This document shows, piece after piece, positions 8,822 through 19,655 of a stretch of DNA of 64,000 nucleotides (position 1 is the first letter of the stretch; the number at the start of each line of letters is the position of its first letter). The stretch comes from Mesorhizobium terrae (GTDB taxonomy: Bacteria > Pseudomonadota > Alphaproteobacteria > Rhizobiales > Rhizobiaceae): positions 5,067,501 to 5,131,500 of the forward strand of contig NZ_CP044218.1 in NCBI RefSeq assembly GCF_008727715.1. The letters run 5' to 3'. The notes beneath the pieces are model-generated. The model was not told the DNA's origin, did no database searches, and saw only the letters and a program-made list of their open reading frames with translations. The position numbers were made by a program, and so were the translations under genes.

Positions 8822-9457
8822 TTCAATTCCAGTCGCTTCCGGGTCGACGTGCTCGCCGGCGGTTGTTCACACACGCAGGTAGGCCGCGAACTCGATTAAC
8901 GATTGGTATCCAGAGAAGGTTAACCAAGCCTTTTCGCGGGCGTTTTCCGTTCCGCCCCGGCTTTTTGCCGGCATGGAAATCGGGGTTGCCTTCGACCGCT
9001 CCAAATCATAAAAGCGACAGTGGGTCTCTGCAATCCCGGAGCCTCCTCGCCGCGCAGCATTCCGCTGCAATCCACAGGCAGGATGGCTCTTTCGCTCAAA
9101 GCGACAGGATGGCAGTCGATCGCGACGATTTTCGCAGGTGCCCACCCAAGGCGGGGGAAGCAGCTGCGGCAGGAAAACGGCATGGGTTGTCCCGCGCCGG
9201 CTCGACATGAGCAAACAAGCTGGTCCGGTTTTCCGGGCTTTGGTTCAAAAAGGTCCGTTCGGTTTTGACGGTTTCAGGCACTATATTGGAAAGGTCCGCA
9301 TTCAACCGCGCCATCATGGCTGCGGGCGGCACCGCCATCACCCTGAAGCGGCCCACTGCGGACGATCAAATATCCGGCACGCACGCAAACGCAGCATCAC
9401 GGCAGTGGACATCGTTCCGCTCGCCGCCGCTGGCGGCTGCCGGGAGGAAACACAATA
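8822..9457. other. Long divergent region between amiC and rne
   Basis: 636 bases with no supported protein gene. The frames open here have no ribosome binding site and no recognisable family. A CTATAT box at 9281-9286 is a plausible -10 for rne, which would give a 5' UTR of about 165 bases, but the -35 is poor (a TTGACG at 9265-9270 is too close). A GGTTAACC palindrome at about 8918-8925 lies nearer amiC. Long structured leaders are usual for RNase E genes because the enzyme controls its own mRNA. Confidence 0.55.
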
Positions 9458-9503
9458 ATGCCCAACAAGATGCTAATCGATGCCTCCCACCCGGAGGAAA
9501 CAC
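9442..9503 (+). promoter_or_regulatory. rne translation start region with possible SD-sequestering hairpin
   Basis: The Shine-Dalgarno GGGAGG (9442-9447) is complementary to CCTCCC at 9483-9488, just inside the coding region. GGAGGAAACAC occurs at 9443-9453 and again at 9493-9503. Pairing of the first with CCTCCC would hide the start; the second copy could compete. Confidence 0.35.
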
Positions 9504-12268
9504 GCGTCGTCGTCATTCGCGGTAACCGCATTGAAGAATTTGACTTCGAATCGCAAGACAAGAAGCAGCTCAAAGGAAACATCTACCTCGCCCGCGTAAC
9601 GCGTGTAGAGCCATCGCTTCAGGCGGCTTTCGTCGAATATGGCGGCAACCGCCACGGCTTCCTCGCCTTCTCCGAAATCCATCCCGACTATTACCAGATC
9701 CCGGTCGCCGACCGTCAGGCGCTGCTGCGCGCCGAGGCCGAGCAGGCCGAGGACGAGGAAGACGACGAGAATGGCGACGGCGACGAGCGCCAGGACCGCA
9801 ACCGCGGACGTCGCGGCAGACGTCGCGGCCGCAACCGCGAGCGCGGCGAACGCAAGCGCGACGCCTCGACCGGCGAAAACGGTGAAAACGGCGACGACAG
9901 CGTCGCCGAGGCCTCTGATGACGCCCATGAAGGCGTCGAGACCAATGGCGACGGCGAGAACGAGAGCGCCAAGGGCGGCTCGATCGCGGCCAGCGTCGAA
10001 GTCGACGTGATTTCGGAAACCGTCGAGGTGGTGGAAACCATCGGCGACGAGGCCCATCACAGCGAAGAACACGCGACCGAAGACCACGCGCCCGCCGCCG
10101 ATTCGGATCGCGGCATGCTGGAAGAGGTTCCGGTCGCCCATTCCGACGAACACGAGATCGAATCGGTTGGTGCCGAGGATGCACTCGAGGAAATCCGCAA
10201 CCGCCGCAAGCCGGTGCGCAAGCAGTACAAGATCCAGGAAGTCATCAAGCGCCGCCAGATCCTGCTGGTGCAGGTCGTCAAGGAAGAGCGCGGCAACAAG
10301 GGCGCGGCGCTGACCACCTATCTGTCGCTCGCCGGCCGCTACTCGGTGCTGATGCCGAATACGGCGCGTGGCGGCGGTATCTCGCGCAAGATCACCAACG
10401 CCCAGGACCGCAAGCGGCTGAAGGAAGTCGTCACCGACCTCGAAGTGCCGCAGGGCATGGGCGTCATCCTGCGCACCGCCGGCGAAAGCCGCACCAAGGC
10501 GGAGATCAAGCGCGACTACGAATATCTGATGCGGCTGTGGGAAAACGTCCGCAACCTGACCCTGCAGTCGACGGCCCCTGCCCTCGTCTATGAGGAAGGC
10601 TCGCTGATCAAGCGCTCGGTGCGCGACCTCTACAACAAGGAGATCGACGAGATCCTTGTGGCCGGCGAGGACGGCTATCGCGAGGCCAAGGACTTCATGC
10701 GCATGCTGATGCCCAGCCATGCCAAGATGGTCCAGCCCTATCGCGACACATCGCCGATTTTCGCCCGCAACGGCATCGAGGCGCAACTCGACAAGATGCT
10801 GCAGCCACAGGTGACGCTGAAGAGCGGCGGCTACATCATCATCAACCAGACCGAAGCTCTCGTCTCCATCGACGTGAACTCCGGCCGCTCGACGCGCGAA
10901 CATTCCATCGAGGATACCGCGCTCCAGACCAATCTGGAGGCGGCCGATGAAGTGGCGCGCCAGCTCAGGCTGCGCGATCTCGCCGGCCTGATCGTCATCG
11001 ACTTCATCGACATGGAAGAGAACCGGAACAACCGGGCCGTCGAAAAGAAGATCAAGGATTGCCTGAAGAACGACCGCGCGCGCATCCAGGTCGGACGCAT
11101 CTCGCATTTCGGCCTTCTGGAAATGAGCCGCCAGCGCATTCGCGCCTCGGTTCTGGAATCGACCATGAAGCCGTGCCCGCATTGCGGCGGCACCGGCCAT
11201 GTGCGGTCCGATTCGTCGGTGGCACTGCTGGTCGTGCGTGCGATCGAGGAATTCCTGCTCAAGGATTCGCGCAGCCACATTACCGTGCGCACCCCGGCGG
11301 CCACCGCGCTCTATGTTCTCAACCATAAACGCGCGACGCTGGTGGAGCTGGAAAGCCGCTTCGGCCTGACCATCACCGTCGAGGCCGACGAGACGGTCGG
11401 CTCACAGCATTACCAGATCACGCGCGGCGCGCTGGCCGAGAAGCCGGAAGGTTTCGTCGAAGTGCGCCAACAGCCGATCCCGATCGAGATCGAGGAGCCG
11501 GAAGACGACATCGTCGTCGAGGAAGAGGACGAAGCCGAGGCCGAGAGCGAACAGCCGCAGGCGAGCCAGCAGGCCCGCGACGGCGACAGCCAGCGCGACC
11601 GCAAGCGTCGTCGTCGCCGCCGGCGTCGTGGCGGCAAGGATCGCGATCACGCCGCACCGGCTTCGGCTGACGACGGAAACGCCGTCTCGGCTGATGGCGA
11701 AGACGAAGCCGACGACGAGGTTGAGGTCGTTGCGGCCGAGGCTGCGAGCGCCGATGCCGAGGCAAGCGCTGCTGCCGAGGCCGACGACGATGGCGCGGCT
11801 AAGAAGCGCCGGCGCGGCAAGCGCGGCGGCAAGCGCAACCGCAAGGAAGACGGCGAGGCCGGCGACGAGACGGCTGAAGCCGTAGCGGCCGACGAAAAGG
11901 CCGAGGCTGTCGCCGAGGCACCCGTGGCCGAGGTGGTCGCCGAACCAGCGCCCGTGGTCGAGGAAGCACCAGCCGAAAAGCCGAAGAAACCGCGCCGTAC
12001 CGCGAAGTCGAAGAAGGCCGAGGCGGAAGCCGCAGCAGCTGAGGCGGCCGCCGCTGCCGAAGCGCCCGCCGCGATCGTCGTCGAGCCGGCGCCGGCAGCA
12101 CCGGAAGCTCCGGCCGAAAAGAAGCCACGCGCGACGCGCCGCAAGGCGGCCGCCACCGAGGCTCCCGCCGCGCCGGTGGTTTCCTCGGTCGTCACGACCG
12201 AGACCGAAGGCGCGGGCGAGGAAAAGCCGAAGCGCGGCGGCTGGTGGCAGCGCAAGGGTTTCTTCTAG
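9458..12268 (+). CDS. rne: Ribonuclease E
   Basis: This is the endonuclease that starts mRNA decay and matures rRNA and tRNA. It has 936 residues. The N-terminus is the RNase H-like and S1 region; the S1 domain is interrupted by a long acidic and RG-rich insertion (about residues 90-245), as is characteristic of alphaproteobacterial RNase E. It resumes at KQYKIQEVIKRRQILLVQV. The catalytic DNase I-like domain has VSIDVNSGRS and the acidic IVIDFIDME, and the Zn-link is CPHCGGTGH. The C-terminal third is low-complexity, Ala/Glu-rich with an Arg block near residue 715, the likely degradosome scaffold, and ends in GGWWQRKGFF, a tail common in rhizobia. GGAGG lies 10 bases before the ATG. Confidence 0.97.
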   Translation: MPNKMLIDASHPEETRVVVIRGNRIEEFDFESQDKKQLKGNIYLARVTRVEPSLQAAFVEYGGNRHGFLAFSEIHPDYYQIPVADRQALLRAEAEQAEDEEDDENGDGDERQDRNRGRRGRRRGRNRERGERKRDASTGENGENGDDSVAEASDDAHEGVETNGDGENESAKGGSIAASVEVDVISETVEVVETIGDEAHHSEEHATEDHAPAADSDRGMLEEVPVAHSDEHEIESVGAEDALEEIRNRRKPVRKQYKIQEVIKRRQILLVQVVKEERGNKGAALTTYLSLAGRYSVLMPNTARGGGISRKITNAQDRKRLKEVVTDLEVPQGMGVILRTAGESRTKAEIKRDYEYLMRLWENVRNLTLQSTAPALVYEEGSLIKRSVRDLYNKEIDEILVAGEDGYREAKDFMRMLMPSHAKMVQPYRDTSPIFARNGIEAQLDKMLQPQVTLKSGGYIIINQTEALVSIDVNSGRSTREHSIEDTALQTNLEAADEVARQLRLRDLAGLIVIDFIDMEENRNNRAVEKKIKDCLKNDRARIQVGRISHFGLLEMSRQRIRASVLESTMKPCPHCGGTGHVRSDSSVALLVVRAIEEFLLKDSRSHITVRTPAATALYVLNHKRATLVELESRFGLTITVEADETVGSQHYQITRGALAEKPEGFVEVRQQPIPIEIEEPEDDIVVEEEDEAEAESEQPQASQQARDGDSQRDRKRRRRRRRRGGKDRDHAAPASADDGNAVSADGEDEADDEVEVVAAEAASADAEASAAAEADDDGAAKKRRRGKRGGKRNRKEDGEAGDETAEAVAADEKAEAVAEAPVAEVVAEPAPVVEEAPAEKPKKPRRTAKSKKAEAEAAAAEAAAAAEAPAAIVVEPAPAAPEAPAEKKPRATRRKAAATEAPAAPVVSSVVTTETEGAGEEKPKRGGWWQRKGFF

Positions 12269-12336
12269 CCCCGGGCAAGGCTAGCGTGACGGAAGCCAGC
12301 CGCTTCCGTCGATCGCGGCTTTGAGACATGAACAGC

Positions 12337-12371
12337 AAAAGGGCGACGGCACGAATGCCGTCGCCCTTTTT
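12337..12371 (+). terminator. Bidirectional Rho-independent terminator after rne
   Basis: GGGCGACGGCA and TGCCGTCGCCC (12341-12366) form an 11-bp perfect stem with a CGAA loop, followed by TTTTT. The AAAA before it supplies a U tract on the other strand, so it also serves the converging DUF378 gene. Confidence 0.92.
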
Positions 12372-12386
12372 CGTCGTCGCACACTG

Positions 12387-12623
12387 TCAGTGATGGCGGA
12401 TATGGCGCTCCGCCGAAACCTCGCCCTCGCTGAAGGCCTGCACGAACGGCATCAGCTGCCACACGGCCGACAGGCCTACGATCACGTAAGCCAGACGGGC
12501 CGCAGCGCCGCCGCTACCTCCGAACAGCGTACCGAGAACGTCGTAGCCAACGACGCCCACGGCCAGCCAGTTCAGGCCGCCGAGAATGACCAGGATGAGG
12601 GTTATAAGGTTCATGGCGCGCAT
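12387..12623 (-). CDS. DUF378 family membrane protein
   Basis: A 78-residue inner-membrane protein with two hydrophobic helices (LITLILVILGGLNWLAVGV and LAYVIVGLSAVWQLM) separated by a Gly-rich loop, matching DUF378. Its function is unknown. The ATG at 12623 is chosen because GGAGG lies 5 bases upstream; longer frames reach 12656. The C-terminus is short and His-rich (HIRHH). It has its own promoter region on the right and shares the rne terminator on the left. Confidence 0.8.
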   Translation of the reverse strand: MRAMNLITLILVILGGLNWLAVGVVGYDVLGTLFGGSGGAAARLAYVIVGLSAVWQLMPFVQAFSEGEVSAERHIRHH

Positions 12624-12726
12624 TTGTGCCTCCATGAGTTGTTGCCTGCATAACAACGCGCAAGTGCACCGGCCGTTCCCGCCCAGTCGCGAAATCGTGA
12701 ACGAAGACGGCGAAGAGCCCCCTTGC

Positions 12727-13875
12727 CTATTTCAACCAGCGCTCTAGCCGACTGACCGCCTCGACGATCTCGTCATGGCTTCCCGCATAGGAAAAGCGCA
12801 TGGTGCGGTGTCCCTGCAAGAGGTCGAAATCGCGGCCAGGCGTTGCGGCGACATGGGCCTCTCCCAGCATGCGCCCGGCGAACGCCATGCTGTCGTTGGT
12901 CAGCCGCGAGACATCGCAGAAGGCATAGAAGGCACCGTCCATGGGCGCCGCCAGCGCAAAGCCGAGTTCCGGCAGCCGCTTCATCAGCAATTCGCGGTTC
13001 CAGGCATAGCGGGCCTTGACCGCCTCCAGATCCGCCGTCGCCTTGAACGCCTCGATGGCGGCAACCTGCGACAGTTCGGGCGCCGAGATGTAGAGGCTCT
13101 GGGCGATGCGCTCGACCGGCCTGACCAGTGGCTGCGGCAGCACCATCCAGCCGATGCGCCAGCCGGTCATGCAATAATATTTGGAAAAGGAGTTGATCAC
13201 GGTGACGTCGCGGCCGAATGCCAGCGCCGTGGTGTCGGGCGCATTATAGGCAAGCCGATGATAGATCTCGTCGGAAATTACCGCGATGCCGAGCGTGTCG
13301 GCCGTCTCGACCAGCTCCTTCAGCGCGTCGGCCGGGATGACGGCGCCGGTCGGGTTGGCCGGACTGGCGAACAGCACGCCTTTCAAGGGCTTGTCGGCGT
13401 GCGCGGCGCGCAGATGCTCGGCGTGCAGATAAGCGGCGCCCTCCAGCTCGATCTCCACCACCTCGATGCCGAGTGCCGCCATGATGTTGCGATAAGCCGG
13501 ATAGCCAGGCGCGGCGATGGCGACGCGGTCGCCGGCATCGAACATCGCCAGGAATGCCAGGTTGAAGGCGGCCGAGGAACCGGTGGTGACGGCAATGCGT
13601 TCCGGCGCCACGTCGAGCCCGTAATGCTCACCATAATGCGCTGCGATCGCACGGCGCAGCGCGGCGAGGCCAAGCGCGTCGGTATAGCCGATGCGACCCG
13701 CTTTAAGGGCCGCGGCCGCCGCTTCGCGCACGATTGCCGGGGCGGGATCGGACGGTTGGCCGACAGCCATCGAGATGACATCCTTGCCCTGCGCGATCAG
13801 CCGATTGGCACCGGCGAGGACGTCCATGGCGTGGAAAGGCTCGACGTCACCGCGCCGCGAAAGCGAAACTACCAT
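12727..13875 (-). CDS. Pyridoxal-phosphate-dependent aminotransferase, class I/II
   Basis: Cytosolic fold-type I aminotransferase of 382 residues. The PLP lysine lies in SFSKYYCMTGWRIGW, and the typical SPANPTGAVI and ISDEIYHRL motifs precede it, the Asp and Tyr contacting the cofactor. It belongs to the aspartate/aromatic aminotransferase (AspC/PatA-like) group; substrate is not predictable. The ATG at 13875 (MVVSLSRRGDVEPFHAMDV) is preferred over the 30-residue upstream extension, which looks non-coding. It diverges from the M48 protease gene with 156 bases between the starts. Confidence 0.88.
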   Translation of the reverse strand: MVVSLSRRGDVEPFHAMDVLAGANRLIAQGKDVISMAVGQPSDPAPAIVREAAAAALKAGRIGYTDALGLAALRRAIAAHYGEHYGLDVAPERIAVTTGSSAAFNLAFLAMFDAGDRVAIAAPGYPAYRNIMAALGIEVVEIELEGAAYLHAEHLRAAHADKPLKGVLFASPANPTGAVIPADALKELVETADTLGIAVISDEIYHRLAYNAPDTTALAFGRDVTVINSFSKYYCMTGWRIGWMVLPQPLVRPVERIAQSLYISAPELSQVAAIEAFKATADLEAVKARYAWNRELLMKRLPELGFALAAPMDGAFYAFCDVSRLTNDSMAFAGRMLGEAHVAATPGRDFDLLQGHRTMRFSYAGSHDEIVEAVSRLERWLK

Positions 13876-14031
13876 TGTTAACGACAACTCCCGGCGGCAG
13901 TCGCTGCAGTACACGTCGGACTGGCCGAGCGTACGCCGCACAATTGCCCGATTGATGGGGATCACAAGTTCGGTAAGTTTTCGCCCGCCGCCTTTTCATC
14001 GTCAACTGCCTCGTCTACCAGTGTACACATC

Positions 14032-15435
14032 ATGCTGAGCCTTTCACGACCGGGACCGAGGATCGCCAGGACTGCGCGTGCCCTGATGACGCTGGCGCTC
14101 GGCACGGCGGTGGCCTTGACCGGCACCGTCTCCGCCTTCGCCCAGAACGTGCCGGTGGTGCGCGACGCCGAGATCGAAGCGCTGGTTCGCGACTATGCCA
14201 AGCCGATCTTCAAGGCGGCGGGGCTCTCCAATGCCGGCCTGCAGATCGTGCTGGTCAACGATCCGAGCTTCAACGCCTTCGTCGCCGGCCGCCGCGTCTT
14301 CATCAACACCGGCACGCTGATGCAGGCGGAGACGCCGAACGAGGTGATCGGCGTTCTGGCGCACGAAACTGGACACATCGCGGGCGGCCACCAGCAGCGG
14401 CTGCGCGACCAGCTCGAACGCGCCAAGACCATGGCGATTGTCGCCGGCCTGCTCGGCGCCGGCGCGCTGGTTGCCGGTGCCGCCACCGACAGCCGCGGCC
14501 TGGCGGGCGCCGGCATGGGCCTCGCCACCGGCGGCACCGAGATGGCGCAGCGTTCGCTGCTTGCCTATCAGCGCAGCGAGGAGATAACCGCCGACCGCTC
14601 CGCCATCACCTACCTCAACGCCACCGGCCAGTCCGGCGCCGGCATGCTGAAGACCTTCAAGCGCTTCCAGAGCGCGCTGTCGCTCTCCGGCGCGCGCGTC
14701 GACCCTTACCGCATCAGCCACCCGATGCCGCAGGAACGCATCGCCAACCTGCAGGAACTGGTCGCCAAGAGCCCCTATCTGGACAAGAAGGACGCGCCGG
14801 GCCTGCAGCAGCGTCATGACATGATGCGGGTCAAGATCGCCGCCTTCACCCAGGGCCAGGCAGCAACGTCGCGGCTTCTGCGCAAGAACCCGGACACGGT
14901 CGCCATCCAGTATGGCGACGCCATTACCACCTATCTGACCGGCAATCCGAATTCGGCTCTGTCGAAGACCGACGCCCTGCTCAAGGGCCAGCCGAAGAAC
15001 CCGTATCTCTACGAATTGCGCGGCGACATATTGATGAAGGCCAACCGGGCGAAGGAAGCGGCGGCGGCCTATTCCAAGGCGGTCAGCCTCGACCCGGCTA
15101 AATCGGGCCTGCTGTCGGTCTCCTACGGCCAGGCGCTGCTTGCGCAACGCACGCCCGAAACCCTGAAACAGGCCGTCGCGCAGATTTCCAGCGGCCTCGA
15201 ACGCGACCGCGAGAACGCCGCCGGCTACCGCTTCCTGGCGCAGGCCTATGGCGAGCTCGGCGAAGTGGGCCGGGCCGAACTGGCGACCGCCGAAGGCTAT
15301 TATTACCAAGGCGCCAGCAAGGACGCCAAGATCTTCGCCATGCGAGCACAGAAGCTGCTCAAGCCCGGCGAACCGGCCTGGGTGCGTGCCCAGGACATCA
15401 TCGGCGCCAAGGCGCTGCCAAAGGATTCCAACTGA
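14032..15435 (+). CDS. M48 family metalloprotease with TPR repeats (BepA-like)
   Basis: Exported zinc protease of 467 residues. The signal peptide (about 1-37) ends SAFAQ. The zinc motif HETGH is about residue 112-116 in a Ste24/Oma1-like catalytic domain, and the third zinc ligand Glu lies in RSEEITADRSA. The C-terminal half contains TPR-like repeats (for example NPYLYELRGDILMKANRAKEAAAAYSKAV). The layout is that of BepA/YfgC, an outer-membrane protein assembly chaperone-protease. The DsbA-like gene follows 62 bases on, also periplasmic, and the two may be cotranscribed. Confidence 0.9.
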   Translation: MLSLSRPGPRIARTARALMTLALGTAVALTGTVSAFAQNVPVVRDAEIEALVRDYAKPIFKAAGLSNAGLQIVLVNDPSFNAFVAGRRVFINTGTLMQAETPNEVIGVLAHETGHIAGGHQQRLRDQLERAKTMAIVAGLLGAGALVAGAATDSRGLAGAGMGLATGGTEMAQRSLLAYQRSEEITADRSAITYLNATGQSGAGMLKTFKRFQSALSLSGARVDPYRISHPMPQERIANLQELVAKSPYLDKKDAPGLQQRHDMMRVKIAAFTQGQAATSRLLRKNPDTVAIQYGDAITTYLTGNPNSALSKTDALLKGQPKNPYLYELRGDILMKANRAKEAAAAYSKAVSLDPAKSGLLSVSYGQALLAQRTPETLKQAVAQISSGLERDRENAAGYRFLAQAYGELGEVGRAELATAEGYYYQGASKDAKIFAMRAQKLLKPGEPAWVRAQDIIGAKALPKDSN

Positions 15436-15497
15436 AGCGCCCACCATATCCTGAACAGGACCGGCGCAAGCCAAGACAGGCGAGAGGAAAGACGACC

Positions 15498-16268
15498 ATG
15501 AACAAGACCCATTTGCTCGGCACCGTCGGGGCGGTTGCCGCCTTCGCCGCCCTTGCCGTCGGCTTCACCGCCAGCGCCACCCGCCCGGCCCTTGCCGACA
15601 CCAAACTCGACAAGGCTCAGGTCGAGGAGATCGTGCGCGACTACCTCCTGAAGAACCCGGAAATCCTGCTCGAAGTGCAGGACGCGCTGGAGGCCAAGCA
15701 GAAGGACGAGCAGAAGCTCGCGGCGCTCGGCGTCATCAAGGAAAACAAGGACGCGATCTTCAATTCGGCCTTCGACACCGTCGTCGGCAATCCGAAGGGC
15801 AAGGTGACGATCGTCGAGTTCTACGACTACAATTGCGGCTTCTGCAAACGCGCCATGTCCGACATGGCTGCGCTCACCAAGACCAATCCGGACCTGCGTT
15901 TCGTGCTCAAGGAATTCCCGATCCTCGGCCCGGATTCGCAGAAGGCGCACGTCGTTTCGCAGGCTTTCCAGAAGCTGATGCCGCAAAAGGCCGGCGAATT
16001 CCATTTGGAGCTGCTCGGCGGCCAGACCCGCGCCACCGAGGACGTCGCCATCAAGGTCGCGGTTTCGCTGGGCGCCGACGAGGCCAAGCTGCGCGAAGCG
16101 ATGAAGGACCCGGCGATCATCGAGCGCTTCGCCAAGACCTATGATCTCGCCAACAAGCTGGCGATCACCGGCACGCCTTCCTATGTCATCGGCAACGAGG
16201 TCGTGTTCGGCGCGCTCGGTGCCGATGTTCTGGAGCAGAAGATCAAGACGGCCAAGCCGACGCTGTAG
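15498..16268 (+). CDS. DsbA family thiol-disulfide oxidoreductase
   Basis: Periplasmic thioredoxin-fold protein of 256 residues. A signal peptide (about 1-33, ending ALADT) is followed by an N-terminal helix (VEEIVRDYLLKNPEILLEV) that in ScsC/Com1-type relatives mediates oligomerisation. The thioredoxin domain has the active site YDYNCGFC (CGFC) and a cis-proline loop ITGTPSYVIG. CGFC and the extra helix suggest a ScsC/Com1-like oxidase or isomerase rather than classical DsbA. A good GAGAGGAAAG Shine-Dalgarno precedes the ATG. No DsbB homologue is nearby. Confidence 0.9.
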   Translation: MNKTHLLGTVGAVAAFAALAVGFTASATRPALADTKLDKAQVEEIVRDYLLKNPEILLEVQDALEAKQKDEQKLAALGVIKENKDAIFNSAFDTVVGNPKGKVTIVEFYDYNCGFCKRAMSDMAALTKTNPDLRFVLKEFPILGPDSQKAHVVSQAFQKLMPQKAGEFHLELLGGQTRATEDVAIKVAVSLGADEAKLREAMKDPAIIERFAKTYDLANKLAITGTPSYVIGNEVVFGALGADVLEQKIKTAKPTL

Positions 16269-16431
16269 AGCGTCTCCGCGCCGTAGCCGGGCGGGCCAGT
16301 CCGTCCGGAAGCGGCGCGTTCGCGCTGTGGACAGGGCAAGAACGCACTTGCGCTCTTTTCGCGGCCGGTTATGCCCATTATAGAGGTCCGGCGCGCCGGC
16401 TACGTTCGGCGCGGGGAAAGGTGCCATTTTT

Positions 16432-16866
16432 TTGAAAACGGTTTTCGTCCTCAACGGTCCCAACCTCAACATGCTCGGCAAACGCGAGCCGTCCATCTAT
16501 GGCGACAAGACACTGGACGACATCGCCGCCGATTGCGTGAAGGTAGGAACCGAACTCGGGCTGACCGTCGACTTCCGCCAGTCGAATCATGAAGGCCATC
16601 TGGTCGACTGGATCCAGGAAGCGGGCGAGCTTGCGGCCGGCGTCGTCATCAATGCCGGCGCCTACACTCACACCTCGATCGCCATCCACGACGCCATCAG
16701 GGGCGTTGCCCCGTTGCCCGTCGTGGAAGTGCATCTCTCGAACATCCACGCGCGCGAGCCGTTCCGGCATGTGTCCAGGATCGCCCCGCACGCCGTGGGC
16801 ATGATCTGCGGCTTCGGGCCGCTTGGCTACACGCTGGCGCTGCAGGCGCTTGCCGCTCGCATATGA
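16432..16866 (+). CDS. aroQ: 3-dehydroquinate dehydratase, type II
   Basis: Third step of the shikimate pathway: dehydration of 3-dehydroquinate to 3-dehydroshikimate. 144 residues, normal for the type II dodecameric enzyme. Visible motifs are [15 protein letters not shown] with the Arg of the mobile lid, [14 protein letters not shown], and [15 protein letters not shown]. The first codon appears to be TTG (16432-16434): no ATG is in frame near the conserved [11 protein letters not shown], and GGGGAAAGG lies about 10 bases upstream. It leads an aroQ-accB-accC-aat series and its stop overlaps an ATG that could also begin accB. Confidence 0.95.
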   Translation: MKTVFVLNGPNLNMLGKREPSIYGDKTLDDIAADCVKVGTELGLTVDFRQSNHEGHLVDWIQEAGELAAGVVINAGAYTHTSIAIHDAIRGVAPLPVVEVHLSNIHAREPFRHVSRIAPHAVGMICGFGPLGYTLALQALAARI

Positions 16867-16892
16867 GCGGAAAGACAAAAGAAGGGTCGGAC

Positions 16893-17357
16893 ATGACGAC
16901 GAAGAAAACCGGTGTTGATCAGCAACTGATCCGCGATCTCGCGGGCATCCTGAACGACACCAATCTAACCGAGATCGAAGTCGAGCTCGGCGATCTGAAG
17001 CTGCGCGTCTCGCGCCATGCACCGGCGGTTCACGCCATCGCGGCGCCGGCGCCCATGATTGCCCAGCAGGCCGCGGCAACCGCCGCTGCGCCGGCGGCAG
17101 CGGCAAGCCCGGCCGATGTTTCCAAGAACGCGGTCCCCTCGCCCATGGTCGGCACCGCCTATCTCGCCCCCTCGCCCGACGCCAAGCCCTTCGTCGAGAT
17201 CGGCCAGAAGGTGAAGGAAGGCCAGACGCTGTTGATCATCGAAGCCATGAAGACCATGAACCAGATCCCGTCGCCGCGCGGCGGCACGGTGACGGCGATC
17301 CTGATCGAGGACGCGCAGCCGGTCGAATACGGAATGCCGCTCGTCGTGATCGAGTAA
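16893..17357 (+). CDS. accB: Acetyl-CoA carboxylase biotin carboxyl carrier protein
   Basis: Carries the biotin that accepts CO2 from AccC and passes it to the carboxyltransferase to make malonyl-CoA. 154 residues: an N-terminal helical domain ([20 protein letters not shown]), a long Ala/Pro linker, and a C-terminal biotinyl domain with EAMKTMN, the biotin lysine. The ATG at 16893 has AAGAAGGG upstream. An in-frame ATG at 16863 overlaps the aroQ stop as ATGA and would add ten residues, so start choice is not final. accC follows 18 bases on. Confidence 0.95.
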   Translation: MTTKKTGVDQQLIRDLAGILNDTNLTEIEVELGDLKLRVSRHAPAVHAIAAPAPMIAQQAAATAAAPAAAASPADVSKNAVPSPMVGTAYLAPSPDAKPFVEIGQKVKEGQTLLIIEAMKTMNQIPSPRGGTVTAILIEDAQPVEYGMPLVVIE

Positions 17358-17375
17358 GGCGCGGGGACGGACGGA

Positions 17376-18722
<1,347 letters not shown>

Positions 18723-18734
18723 AAAATGGCAGGC

Positions 18735-18758
18735 CCTTCTCTTTTACGGGAGAAGGGC
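18735..18758. repeat. CTTCTCCC-type intergenic palindrome, copy 1
   Basis: CCCTTCTC and GAGAAGGG arms around TTTTACGG, between accC and aat. It is one of several similar elements in the window (see 25566, 44953, 45053, 51116). It may also attenuate accC transcripts. Confidence 0.7.
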
Positions 18759-18838
18759 ATCTTCCTCCCGGCGAGACTGGCGGCATCGCACTTTTCGACA
18801 TCTCGAAGGCCATGCACCAGGCGCGCTATAAAGGCCCA

Positions 18839-19450
18839 ATGACTCGCCCCTTCGCGCCCGGCTATCGCATCCCGACCGACCTTTTGCTCAAGGCGTATGC
18901 CTCGGGTGTCTTCCCGATGGCCGAGAGCGCCGACGATCCGGAGGTGTTCTGGGTGCGGCCGGAAACGCGCGGCATCATTCCGCTCGACGATTTCCATGTG
19001 CCGAAAAGCCTTGCCAAGACGATACGCAAGGCACCCTTCGACATCCGCTTCGACCACGACCTTGCCGCGACCATCGATGCCTGCGCCGAACAGCGCCAAG
19101 TGCGCCAGTCGACCTGGATCAATGCGCCGATCCGCGAAGCCTATGTGAAACTGCACGAGATGGGGCATTGCCATTCGGTCGAGGCCTGGCAGGAAGGCCG
19201 AATGGTCGGCGGGCTCTATGGCGTGTCGCTGGGGCGCGTCTTCTTCGGCGAGAGCATGTTTTCGCGCGAGACCGACGCCTCGAAAATCTGCCTTGTCCAT
19301 CTGGTGCAAAGGCTGAACGCGCGCGGTTTTGCCCTGCTCGACACCCAGTTCACCACCGAGCACCTGAAGCGCTTCGGCGCCGTCGACGTGCCACGCGCCC
19401 GCTACGAGAAGATGCTGGCCGCCGCCTTGCAGGGTCGCGCCGACTTCTAG
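18839..19450 (+). CDS. aat: Leucyl/phenylalanyl-tRNA--protein transferase
   Basis: Transfers Leu or Phe from aminoacyl-tRNA to N-terminal Arg or Lys of proteins, marking them for ClpS-ClpAP decay. 203 residues, usual for the rhizobial enzyme. Motifs: [57 protein letters not shown] and [11 protein letters not shown]. The ATG at 18839 is chosen because it begins the conserved [19 protein letters not shown]; the frame is open for 92 codons upstream inside accC. It closes the aroQ-accB-accC-aat run. In many rhizobia DUF2155 and NDUFA12 genes follow directly, here they are 4.8 kb away. Confidence 0.95.
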   Translation: MTRPFAPGYRIPTDLLLKAYASGVFPMAESADDPEVFWVRPETRGIIPLDDFHVPKSLAKTIRKAPFDIRFDHDLAATIDACAEQRQVRQSTWINAPIREAYVKLHEMGHCHSVEAWQEGRMVGGLYGVSLGRVFFGESMFSRETDASKICLVHLVQRLNARGFALLDTQFTTEHLKRFGAVDVPRARYEKMLAAALQGRADF

Positions 19451-19655
19451 CACCTGGCATTTCGGCTGGTTCGATTGATGCCCCGATGTTGGACCAAATC
19501 AAAAAAGCCGGGCATTTCAAGCAGATGGGCTATCTTTTTAGCGCACGCTTACCTATGGTCACGGGACTGGGTGGGTTTCAAACAACAATCGGAATTCGGG
19601 CGTCGGTGGATTGAATACACCGGCTGGTGACCCGTAAATTCCGGCAGGGGGCATT

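Noticed and set aside
8867..9214. Small open frames on either strand between amiC and rne
   Set aside because: They have no ribosome binding site, no family resemblance, and compete with each other in the same interval.
9265..9286. TTGACG and CTATAT as a standard promoter of rne
   Set aside because: The spacing is about 10 bases instead of 17, so the two are unlikely to work together; the CTATAT alone is mentioned as a possible -10.
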